DNA from: CAZVBV01 sp964578905
Lineage (GTDB): Bacteria; Patescibacteriota; Gracilibacteria; UBA4473
NCBI GenBank assembly: GCA_964578905.1
Contig: CAZOER010000005.1
Coordinates: 1-54,874 of the forward strand
Direction of reading: 5' to 3'
Length of the DNA: 54,874 nucleotides
The notes under the pieces were generated by a model, which ran no database searches, had not been told where the DNA came from, and saw only the letters and a program-made list of their open reading frames with translations. The stretch's first letter is position 1; each line of letters begins with the position of its first letter. Shown here piece after piece: positions 40,637-47,883 of the stretch. A program made the translations under genes and the position numbers.

Positions 40637-41374
40637 ATGTCCGGACACAGTAAATGGCATTCGATTAAACATAAAAAAGCACTGACCGATGCAAAACGCG
40701 GGAAGGTTTTAACCAAGCATGCAAAGATCCTTTTTGTTGTGGGACGAAATGATCCAAGTCCAGAAACGAATGCGTCACTCCGAACTGCCATCGTAAATGC
40801 AAAGGCGGATAATGTTCCGAATGACAACATTGATCGGATTCTTAAGAAACTCGCAGGAGCGGATAAAAATGCATCTCAGTTTGTCGATCAAGTGTACGAA
40901 GGGTTTGGTCCAGATGGAATTGCAATCCTTGTTACAGCCCTCACCGACAATCAAAACAGAACTCTTCCAGAGGTGAAAACTGCTTTTGCAAAGAATGGAG
41001 GAAACCTTGGGAGTTCAGGAACGGTGAATTTCTTATTTGATCATGTGGGCGTTATTGAAGTAAAGAATGGAGAGAAAACAGAAGATGAATTGTTTGAAAT
41101 GGTTATTGAGGCGGGAGCTGAAGATTTTTCCTTTGGAGAAGGGGAATCGGAGATTATAACTCAGTTCACGACGTTAGCGAAGGTGCGAGATGCCCTGACG
41201 CATCAGGGTGTTGAAATTGTAAAATCAGAGCCACAGTACAGAGCCAAAGACCCGAAAATGATCAGCTCGCAAGAAGACTTGGACCGTATTGAAAAATTCA
41301 TCGGAGCAGTTGAAGAAGTGGAAGACGTGGATGAAGTTTTTGCAGCATTCGATGTAAGTGATAATTTGCTTTAG
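40637..41374 (+). CDS. yebC: YebC/PmpR/TACO1 family protein
   Basis: A 245-residue member of a universal family linked to translation of difficult (for example polyproline) sequences and also described as a transcription regulator. The opening MSGHSKWHSIKHKKALTDAK and the segments NAKADNVPNDNIDRILKK, YEGFGPDGIAILVTALTDN and NGGNLGSSGTVNFLFDHVGV are highly conserved. Length is standard. The ATG is predicted to be the first base of the mRNA. Confidence 0.95.
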   Translation: MSGHSKWHSIKHKKALTDAKRGKVLTKHAKILFVVGRNDPSPETNASLRTAIVNAKADNVPNDNIDRILKKLAGADKNASQFVDQVYEGFGPDGIAILVTALTDNQNRTLPEVKTAFAKNGGNLGSSGTVNFLFDHVGVIEVKNGEKTEDELFEMVIEAGAEDFSFGEGESEIITQFTTLAKVRDALTHQGVEIVKSEPQYRAKDPKMISSQEDLDRIEKFIGAVEEVEDVDEVFAAFDVSDNLL

Positions 41375-41389
41375 AGAAGGGCACAACGC

Positions 41390-41418
41390 TTGATTTTGGG
41401 GGCTATTTGTGGTATAAT
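41390..41418 (+). promoter_or_regulatory. Extended -10 promoter of the gene at 41447
   Basis: TTGATT (41390-41395), 17-base spacer, TATAAT (41413-41418) preceded by TTTGTGG, giving the same extended -10 as before the genes at 19402 and 22439. Confidence 0.75.
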
Positions 41419-41446
41419 TAGGAGAAGAGGGTAATTATTTTCTCTT

Positions 41447-43034
41447 ATGGCAGATAACTCAAGCGCAGCTTTACAGAATAACGCCGAAAAAAATAATAAA
41501 TTTAAGGCGAAGATGGAGGTGGTAAACACTTCTCCGGAGAGTTTTGTAAATGAAAGTATTGATAAGCAAAAAGTGAATAGCGAGTTTGAAGTGAAACAAC
41601 AAAAACTCAGCGCAGAAGTTTCAGGAACAAAAAAAGAAAAAACAAAGAAACCAGTGAAAAACGCAAAAACGGTTGATAAGCTTTCAGAGAAAGCAGGGTT
41701 CTCAGCAGAGGAACGGAAGATGTTGGGAGGATATAATAAAGACTGGAATGATGAAGAAAAACTAAAGAAACAAATGGATAAACTGGAAAAACTCCAGAAA
41801 GATACAAAGAAAATAAAAGGTTTTTGGTTCCTCGGAAAGAAGGGGAGTGCTGGAATTCCAGAGAGTAAACTCTTTGATGCATTACTCGATAAATATACGG
41901 TTCGGAATGATATTGGGACTTCTCGATTCTATTCTTTCCAAGAAGTGATGGGGAGAGGGAAAGATGAAAAACTTAANNNNNNNNNNTTTTCAAGCACTGT
42001 GGCTTAAAATTACCCATCCTTGGGAATACGTTAAATACCTTGGAATAAAGAACAAATTTGAAAAAGAATTGCTCCTTTGTCGAACAGGACGAGCTATCGG
42101 AGGATCAATTAAAGAAAAAGTAGATAAAGGGGTAGAAACGGTTCGAGCGGGAAAAGAAAATGTGAAAAAGGTAACGGATCCGCTTAAGGAAAGTCCTGCC
42201 ACAAAAAATGCAGCGATAAAAGCAATCAAGGCTTTTAAAGCACAAGCATTATTGATTTTTAAGCCGGGACGAAAAGTACCTCGTGAAATCTTAATGAAAG
42301 AAACAAGCGATAGTGCGGGGAAACTTCTAAAAAATGGTCTTGAAAAGGGAAAAGGAAGTTTCTTTAAAATGGCTTTAAAGGGACAGGTTCCTGGTGTGAA
42401 TGCGAAAATGTCAGGAGGATTTATGGTAATGGAGGTTGTTACGAGGGGACTGTTGGAAGCGATTCAAACAGGAGACATTGGAGCATTTCCAAGAACTATT
42501 GGGAGTTCAAATGCTTGGCTAGAAGCGATTCCAGGAGTTGGATCGTGGAATAGTATAGGACGTCTTTTTTCAAAAAACGGAGATCCACTGTGGGCAAAAA
42601 TTACGGATGCAGGGGTTAATGTGGTAGGGGATGGAATCCTTTTGGTTGGAATACTTGGAAGTGTCTTTAGTGGAGGAGCTTCTTTCGCAGCAGCTGTTGC
42701 CGCGAGAAGTGCGGTATCTTCTGCTTCAAAAAGTGTGATCCGAAGACAGGTTCTAAAACAAATGATTAAAAAAGGAACGCAAAAAGGAATCACCAAAGTA
42801 ACAACGAAACAAGGACGAAAACAACTTGGAAAAAGTACTTTGAAAGGAGTAAAAAAGACAGCGGTACAAACAGGGAAAGTGACACTCACTATTGCAGCAA
42901 TACAACAAGTTTTTGAACGAGCTTTTCCAAGTGGAACTGTAAAAAGAGTCGCTACAAAGGTTGCCCTCAAACAACTGAAACCACAACAAAGACGACTTGT
43001 GAAAATGGGAATGAAAGCAAAAAATGCCGCTTAA
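41447..43034 (+). CDS. Large helical protein with hydrophobic glycine/alanine segment, split by a sequence gap
   Basis: I do not recognise this protein. Before the gap (176 codons) it is Lys/Glu/Ser-rich and mostly helical (AGFSAEERKMLGGYNKD, LEKLQKDTKKIKGFW). After the gap, from 41988, it continues FQALWLKITHPWEYVKYLG and ends with about 300 residues that include a hydrophobic Gly/Ala region (GDGILLVGILGSVFSGGASF, AAAVAARSA), likely membrane-active, and a very basic C-terminus rich in Lys and Gln. The two parts are in different frames across the literal 10 Ns; an uninterrupted gene needs a real gap whose length is a multiple of 3. It shares its promoter type with 19402 and 22439. Its stop overlaps that of the convergent voltage-sensor gene. 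Confidence 0.6.
41977..41986. other. Assembly gap (10 Ns)
   Basis: Ten undetermined bases, a placeholder of unknown true length, inside the gene at 41447-43034. Confidence 0.99.
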
Positions 43035-44068
43035 CTTTCTTCAGTCTTTTCAGATTTATCTGCATCTTCTTCACGACGTTCGATAAAATCACCAATCTTT
43101 TCTTCTTGTTGTTTAATTTTTCGAAGTGCGTCGAGTTCTTCGAGTTCGCGACCTTCACGAGCATTCAGCAGTTTTTGTCTATTCGTTGAAATGGTTCGCA
43201 CGACATGATGTGGTGCGGGAGCGTTTTGAAAAAAGAGATTATCAGTGGTGTTGTCAGCGGTCTGAATATGAACATCCCCGATTCCAAATATCCATCGAAA
43301 AATTCCAAGATTACTCGGTACTACATTGGTAATGGATTCATAGGGAATGTTGTTTGAAATAGATCCAAAGAGCTCTCGGTTCTGAATAATCACACGATAG
43401 TTCGTAATGTAGATCACGTCATAGTTGTAATCGAGCCAGGCTTTGATAAAGAAGATAAAGGCAAAAAGGAAAAGGAGAATGCTGATAGCAGAAGGAATCG
43501 TTCCTCCTTGAAAGACGATGAAAACAGAGAGACCTGCTGTGGTAAAAAAGAGTGGCAGGAGCATTCCGAGTAAAAATACAATTGGGTGTTTTTGAATCAC
43601 TTTTTCAACTTTCTCTTTTGGCAAGAGTTCAAAGTTTCCATGGTGATGAAGCTCGCATTCCCGCAGGGCAATGAGTTCCATTCCTTGTGTTCGAGCGAAT
43701 TTCAAAATACGGAGGATTCGGAGGAGTAGGAATATTTCAGGAGAAGCAAGCAGCCCTACCTGGGCGAGATAGAAGGGGAGAATCGCTACCAAATCTACAA
43801 CACCCCACCAAGAAGTAACATAGGCCCATGGGCGTTTGGCAGACCAAATACGAAGAATGTACTCCACAGTGAATATGGTCACGGTGAGTCGATCAAAGAA
43901 AAAGAGCTCATCATGAATCCAATCAATCCCATTCCAGAAGTGAAGCGGAATAACGGCAATTGAGAAGATGATGAGAAATGATAAAATTCCGTTCACAATT
44001 TTGGCACGATGTGTGCACGGATTGTGAAGAGAATCATTGATATATTCGCGAGCTTGTTGAAGATTCAT
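43031..44068 (-). CDS. Voltage-sensor domain fused to a bacterial PH (bPH2) domain
   Basis: A 345-residue membrane protein. Residues about 24-130 form a Kv-channel-type voltage sensor: S1 at 24-44, S2 with FTVEYILRIWS (66-76), S3 with WWGVVDLVAILPFYLAQ (87-103) and S4 LLLRILRILKFAR (114-126), in which Arg117, Arg120, Lys123 and Arg126 occur every third residue. No pore helix or selectivity filter (TVGYG-like) follows. Two further helices (163-186 and 193-212) have only a short turn, then a YdbT/bPH2-type domain (YDVIYITNYRVIIQNREL, IPYESITNVVPS, FGIGDVHIQTA; 216-271) and an acidic coiled-coil tail. It may sense membrane potential and act through the PH domain. No phosphatase or pore is present. 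The stop overlaps the convergent gene; dnaK diverges from it. Confidence 0.8.
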   Translation of the reverse strand: MNLQQAREYINDSLHNPCTHRAKIVNGILSFLIIFSIAVIPLHFWNGIDWIHDELFFFDRLTVTIFTVEYILRIWSAKRPWAYVTSWWGVVDLVAILPFYLAQVGLLASPEIFLLLRILRILKFARTQGMELIALRECELHHHGNFELLPKEKVEKVIQKHPIVFLLGMLLPLFFTTAGLSVFIVFQGGTIPSAISILLFLFAFIFFIKAWLDYNYDVIYITNYRVIIQNRELFGSISNNIPYESITNVVPSNLGIFRWIFGIGDVHIQTADNTTDNLFFQNAPAPHHVVRTISTNRQKLLNAREGRELEELDALRKIKQQEEKIGDFIERREEDADKSEKTEES

Positions 44069-44088
44069 TGTGTGTTGAATTCTATATG

Positions 44089-44132
44089 AAACCCGGGTTT
44101 AATTCAAAAAAGTATTTACAAAACCCGGGTTT
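44089..44132. promoter_or_regulatory. Paired perfect dyads AAACCCGGGTTT upstream of dnaK
   Basis: The 12-base palindrome AAACCCGGGTTT occurs at 44089-44100 and 44121-44132, centres 32 bp apart (about three helical turns), 14 bases before the dnaK -35 box and 20 bases before the divergent voltage-sensor gene. The same core is paired before rsmI. No CIRCE element is present. Confidence 0.6.
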
Positions 44133-44146
44133 GGGGTAAAAAAATT

Positions 44147-44174
44147 TTGACAAAAAAGTTGGCAGTCTTAAAAT
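44147..44174 (+). promoter_or_regulatory. Promoter of dnaK
   Basis: TTGACA (44147-44152), 16-base spacer, TAAAAT (44169-44174), leader of about 21 bases without a Shine-Dalgarno sequence. The boxes are housekeeping type, with no heat-shock sigma pattern. Confidence 0.75.
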
Positions 44175-44201
44175 CTGACTGCTAATTTTAATTAATAACA
44201 C

Positions 44202-46118
44202 ATGTCAAAAATTATTGGTATAGATCTCGGAACAACGAACTCTTGTGTCGCTGTTATGGAAGGGGGAAAGGCGGTTATAATCCCAAATGCAGAAGGAAAT
44301 AGAACGACACCGTCGGTAGTGGCTAAAAAAGACGATCAAATCTTGGTCGGAATTCCTGCGAAAAGGCAGGCACTCGTAAATCCAAAGGAAACAATCTTCT
44401 CAGCGAAACGATTCATCGGACGAAAGTTCGGAGAAGTGACAGAAGAAATGAAAGAAATGCCGTTTGAATTTGAAAAGGGGGCCAACAATGCGGTCATGAT
44501 TAAATTTGAAGGGAAGGCCGTTCGTCCAGCAGAGATTGCGGCGAAGGTTTTGGGGAAACTCAAAGCAGATGCAGAAGCGTTCTTGGGCACGACTGTTACA
44601 AAGGCAGTAATTACCGTACCGGCGTACTTCGATGACGAACAACGAAAAGCAACGAAAGATGCGGGAAAGATTGCAGGACTTGAGGTTGAACGAATTATCA
44701 ACGAACCAACGGCGGCAGCTCTTGCGTACGGAATTGATAAAAAAGGAAAAGAAGAAAAGGTCGCGATCTTCGACTTAGGAGGAGGAACTTTTGATATTTC
44801 TATTTTGGAAATTTCTGATGGAACGTTTGAAGTGCTCGCAACAAACGGAGACACTCACTTAGGAGGAGATAACTTCGACTCAGTGATCATTCAATGGCTT
44901 TTAGACGAATTTAAAAAGGACACCGGTGTGGAACTTTGGAAAGACGCGATTGCGATGCAACGTGTGAAAGAAGAAGCGGAGAAAGCAAAGAAAGAACTCT
45001 CAGCTACTACAGAAACAGAAATCAATGCGATGTACATCACGGTAGGGGACAGTGGTCCACTTCACCTTCAAAAGAAACTCACACGGGCGAAACTCGAACA
45101 ACTGGTTGCGGATCTTGTGAAACGATCAATCGAACCGTGTAAGAAATGTTTGAAAGACTCAAAATTATCAGCATCTGATATTGATGAAATCATCTTGGTC
45201 GGAGGAATGACACGAATGCCAGCGGTGAAAAAAGCTGTTGAGGATTTCTTTGGAAAGAAAGCGAATGAATCACAAAATCCAGACGAGGTGGTAGCTCTCG
45301 GGGCAGCGACTCAAGGAGGAGTGCTTCAGGGAGATGTGAAAGACGTACTTCTTCTCGACGTTACTCCACTAACTCTCGGAATTGAAACAGCAGGAGGTGT
45401 GAGAACACCAATGATCGAACGAAATACGACGATTCCAACTTCAAAATCAAATGTGTTCTCAACCTACGCTGATAGTCAGCCAAGTGTGCAGATTCACGTA
45501 TTACAAGGAGAACGAGAAATGGCCGCGGACAATAAATCTTTGGGACAATTCATCTTGGACGGGATCGCGCCCGCTCCACGTGGAGTGCCTCAAATTGAAG
45601 TCATCTTTGACATTGATGCGAATGGAATTCTTTCTGTAAAAGCAAAAGATAAGGCTACGGGGAAAGAACAAAATATTAGTATTGAAGGTTCGGGTGGAAT
45701 GTCAGATGAAGAAATCGAAAAGATGAAGAAAGAAGCGGAAGAAAATGCGGATAAAGATAAAGAACGAAAGGAATCTGTGGAAGCACGGAACCATCTTGAT
45801 TCATTTATCTATCAAGCGGAGAAGACCGTGAAAGAAGCGAAAGACCTGAAGAAAGACGAGTTAGGGGAAGAAATTAAAAACGTTGAAGAAGCGATTCCTA
45901 CGGCAAAAGAAGTCTTCACAAAGGAAGATGCGAGCAAAGAAGATTTAGAACAAGCCGGAGAAGCTTTGTCAGAAAAACTCATGGCGCTCGGAAAGAAAAT
46001 GCACGAAGCAGGGCATGATCCAGAAGCAGCACGAGGAGAAGAAATGGCAGATAAAACAGGCGAAGAAGAAATCAAAGACGCTGAAGTTACGGAAGACGAA
46101 GAAAAGAAGGACGAGTAA
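44202..46118 (+). CDS. dnaK: Chaperone protein DnaK (Hsp70)
   Basis: A 638-residue ATP-dependent chaperone. The nucleotide-binding domain opens with IIGIDLGTTNSCVAVMEGG and has VPAYFDDEQRKATKDAG, NEPTAAALAYG, FDLGGGTFDISIL and LVGGMTRMPAV. The substrate domain begins DVTPLTLGIETAGG, and a helical lid plus an acidic disordered tail follow (ending DAEVTEDEEKKDE). Length is standard. grpE and dnaJ are not adjacent; instead a small cupin gene follows after 9 bases. Paired AAACCCGGGTTT palindromes before the promoter may regulate it. Confidence 0.97.
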   Translation: MSKIIGIDLGTTNSCVAVMEGGKAVIIPNAEGNRTTPSVVAKKDDQILVGIPAKRQALVNPKETIFSAKRFIGRKFGEVTEEMKEMPFEFEKGANNAVMIKFEGKAVRPAEIAAKVLGKLKADAEAFLGTTVTKAVITVPAYFDDEQRKATKDAGKIAGLEVERIINEPTAAALAYGIDKKGKEEKVAIFDLGGGTFDISILEISDGTFEVLATNGDTHLGGDNFDSVIIQWLLDEFKKDTGVELWKDAIAMQRVKEEAEKAKKELSATTETEINAMYITVGDSGPLHLQKKLTRAKLEQLVADLVKRSIEPCKKCLKDSKLSASDIDEIILVGGMTRMPAVKKAVEDFFGKKANESQNPDEVVALGAATQGGVLQGDVKDVLLLDVTPLTLGIETAGGVRTPMIERNTTIPTSKSNVFSTYADSQPSVQIHVLQGEREMAADNKSLGQFILDGIAPAPRGVPQIEVIFDIDANGILSVKAKDKATGKEQNISIEGSGGMSDEEIEKMKKEAEENADKDKERKESVEARNHLDSFIYQAEKTVKEAKDLKKDELGEEIKNVEEAIPTAKEVFTKEDASKEDLEQAGEALSEKLMALGKKMHEAGHDPEAARGEEMADKTGEEEIKDAEVTEDEEKKDE

Positions 46119-46127
46119 TTCGTTTCT

Positions 46128-46472
46128 ATGAATAAAAATCAATCAGATTCCCTGAACGGAGAGCACTCATCACGGTGCCACGTTCAGGAGTTTGATATTG
46201 GGAGTAAAAAGATGAGCTTGGCGGTGGCAAACATTCACGGTCGATATCCTGAAGAAGGGAGCGTTTGCAACACAGCGTGCGAACAAATCTATCATGTCGT
46301 TTCTGGACGAGCGACACTGCATTTGGAAAAAGGAGACTTTGAAATAAAGAAGGGCGATACGCACTTTTTTAACAAAAATGAGACTTATTGGCTTGAAGCA
46401 AAGGACTTGGAAGTCGTTATCACAAACACACCTGCGTGGAATAAGAAACAGTATAAAAACTTAAAAGAATAA
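46128..46472 (+). CDS. Small single-domain cupin protein
   Basis: A 114-residue beta-barrel protein. The stretch ACEQIYHVVSGRATLHLEKG with FEIKKGDTHFFNKNETYWLEA follows the cupin pattern (E-x-IY-x-V-x-SG then GD). In the first motif, where cupins usually have H-x-H-x3-4-E, there is CNTACEQ, so two Cys and the Glu could replace the two His as metal ligands, or metal may be absent. The second-motif His is replaced by Tyr/Trp. Function unknown; small cupins of this kind may bind sugars or nucleotide-sugars. Cotranscription with dnaK is likely from the 9-base gap. Confidence 0.75.
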   Translation: MNKNQSDSLNGEHSSRCHVQEFDIGSKKMSLAVANIHGRYPEEGSVCNTACEQIYHVVSGRATLHLEKGDFEIKKGDTHFFNKNETYWLEAKDLEVVITNTPAWNKKQYKNLKE

Positions 46473-46473
46473 T

Positions 46474-46502
46474 TTGCATTGTTTGGAAAGTTGTTTTATA
46501 TT
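46474..46502 (+). promoter_or_regulatory. Promoter of the cupredoxin-like gene
   Basis: TTGCAT (46474-46479), 17-base spacer, TATATT (46497-46502), 24 bases before the ATG at 46527. It overlaps the earlier frame start at 46479. Confidence 0.55.
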
Positions 46503-46526
46503 CCCTTCGAATTATTTATACCCCAC

Positions 46527-47090
46527 ATGCGAAGAATTTTAATTATCGGTGTCATTTTGGTTGGAGCTTGGTTTGTTTTTCAAGAACTTAATGCCCCGAA
46601 AGAAGTTGATGTAAATACAGAAGAGACAACAACTGAAGAAGAAGTTGTAACGGAAGAAGGAACAACAGAAGAAGCGAATGAAAAGGAAGAAGAAAAACGA
46701 GATCCTATTGATCGAACAGGACTTGAAGGAACAACAATTACAGAAGGACCAGTAACTATTGAGGTTCCAAGTGAGGTAGAAGAAAAAACATTTGAATCAT
46801 CAGAAACACCTGTGGTGCATGTAACAGATACAGTGAAAGTATTCCTTTACGAATGGGGGATTGATCTCTCAAGTGCAAATGTTCCAGCAGGAACGATTGC
46901 ATTCGAAGTATTTAACAACGGACAATTCACACATCACTTTGCTATTGAAGGAGGAACTGATTTTGGAAAAGTTGTTCCAGGAGAAATGGTAGTGTTCATG
47001 GCAGATCTTGAAGAAGGTGCAATGACACTCTACTCTCCACGTCAAATTGACATGGCAAACAAAATGCAAGAAACTTTGTACGTTCAATAA
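46527..47090 (+). CDS. Membrane-tethered cupredoxin-fold protein lacking the copper Cys
   Basis: A 187-residue protein: N-terminal membrane anchor at about 3-20 (ILIIGVILVGAWFVF), a Glu/Thr-rich linker (about 25-70), then a cupredoxin-like beta sandwich (about 95-187): VKVFLYEWGIDLSSANVPAG, FEVFNNGQFTHHFAIEGG and the closing loop MTLYSPRQIDMANKM. The N-x-G-x3-HHF segment is the usual first-ligand region. In type 1 copper proteins the closing loop has Cys, His and Met; here Ser and Asp stand at the Cys and His positions, so a blue copper site is unlikely. Exported outside the membrane. recX follows after 14 bases. Confidence 0.7.
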   Translation: MRRILIIGVILVGAWFVFQELNAPKEVDVNTEETTTEEEVVTEEGTTEEANEKEEEKRDPIDRTGLEGTTITEGPVTIEVPSEVEEKTFESSETPVVHVTDTVKVFLYEWGIDLSSANVPAGTIAFEVFNNGQFTHHFAIEGGTDFGKVVPGEMVVFMADLEEGAMTLYSPRQIDMANKMQETLYVQ

Positions 47091-47104
47091 GCGTATAAAG
47101 ACAC

Positions 47105-47557
47105 ATGCAAACATTTCGGGATAAAGGATATGGACTTCTGGGAAAGCGGGAATATTCAGTGCACGAATTTCGTACGAAGCTCGTGAAGAAATTTTCAGAT
47201 AAGAAAGAAGAGATTGAAGAGTTTATTATAGAACTCAAACAAAAGAAGTTTCTTTCTAATGAACGCTTTTGTTCCTTGTTCATCGAAGATCAAGTTCTCA
47301 AGCGAACTACAGGTCCTCGCAAGATTATTCAAAAGCTCAGAATGAAAGGGATCTATGAAGACTTCGCGAAGAAGGCGATTGATGAACACTTCTTATTGGA
47401 AGATCAGATTTCAATAGCACAAGAACTTATTACCAAAAAGAAGGCTGAAATTCTCAGACGAAAAAAAGATCTCACGGAGTTTGAACTCACAGCGAAACTT
47501 AAAGAATTCCTCTACGCGAGGGGATTTGGCAATGATGTGATGGACGAAGTGCTGTAA
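47105..47557 (+). CDS. recX: Regulatory protein RecX
   Basis: A 150-residue all-helical protein that binds RecA filaments and limits strand exchange. The three-helix repeats are visible: YGLLGKREYSVHEFRTKLVKK (the first repeat with the typical RE-S-x-x-E-L pattern, here 21 residues from 108 to 170 of the gene), FIIELKQKKFLSNERFCSLF, and RKIIQKLRMKGI in the second. recA is not in the window. It is probably cotranscribed with the upstream cupredoxin-like gene. Its stop directly abuts the stop of the convergent hpf gene. Confidence 0.88.
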   Translation: MQTFRDKGYGLLGKREYSVHEFRTKLVKKFSDKKEEIEEFIIELKQKKFLSNERFCSLFIEDQVLKRTTGPRKIIQKLRMKGIYEDFAKKAIDEHFLLEDQISIAQELITKKKAEILRRKKDLTEFELTAKLKEFLYARGFGNDVMDEVL

Positions 47558-47869
47558 TTATTTTCGTTTCCCGTGGAAAGCTTCGACTTGTGGTCGGAGT
47601 TTTGTTTTGAGTTCGTCAGCACATTTCTTAATGTTTTCGGCTGTTGCTTCTGCGTGAAAACTTCCTCGAGGACAAGTCACATTCGCGGTAGCGAGAAAAC
47701 GGTTCCCACTGCTTTGCTTTGTCTTTTCGATCTGTATCCGCACTTCCACAGAATCTTCGTCACCTGCATCGAATCCGAGCATTTTTTCGAGTTTCTGAAA
47801 TCTCTTTCGGAAATAATCTTTGTCTTCATCAAAAAACGTAACGTCGCCAGTTTTAAATTGGAGAATCAT
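47558..47869 (-). CDS. hpf: Ribosome hibernation factor, HPF/RaiA family (short form)
   Basis: A 103-residue protein of the sigma-54 modulation/S30EA family that binds the 30S decoding region in stationary phase. The beta-alpha-beta-beta-beta-alpha pattern is clear: DKDYFRKRFQKLEKMLGF, VEVRIQIEKTKQ, RFLATANVTCP, FHAEATAENIKKCADELKTKL. It is the short form without the C-terminal dimerisation domain. The gene lies 14 bases after purM in the same direction. Confidence 0.85.
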   Translation of the reverse strand: MILQFKTGDVTFFDEDKDYFRKRFQKLEKMLGFDAGDEDSVEVRIQIEKTKQSSGNRFLATANVTCPRGSFHAEATAENIKKCADELKTKLRPQVEAFHGKRK

Positions 47870-47883
47870 GGAAATAAAAAAAG

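Noticed and set aside
44069..44201. CIRCE/HrcA heat-shock operator before dnaK
   Set aside because: No TTAGCACTC-N9-GAGTGCTAA; only the AAACCCGGGTTT pair is present.
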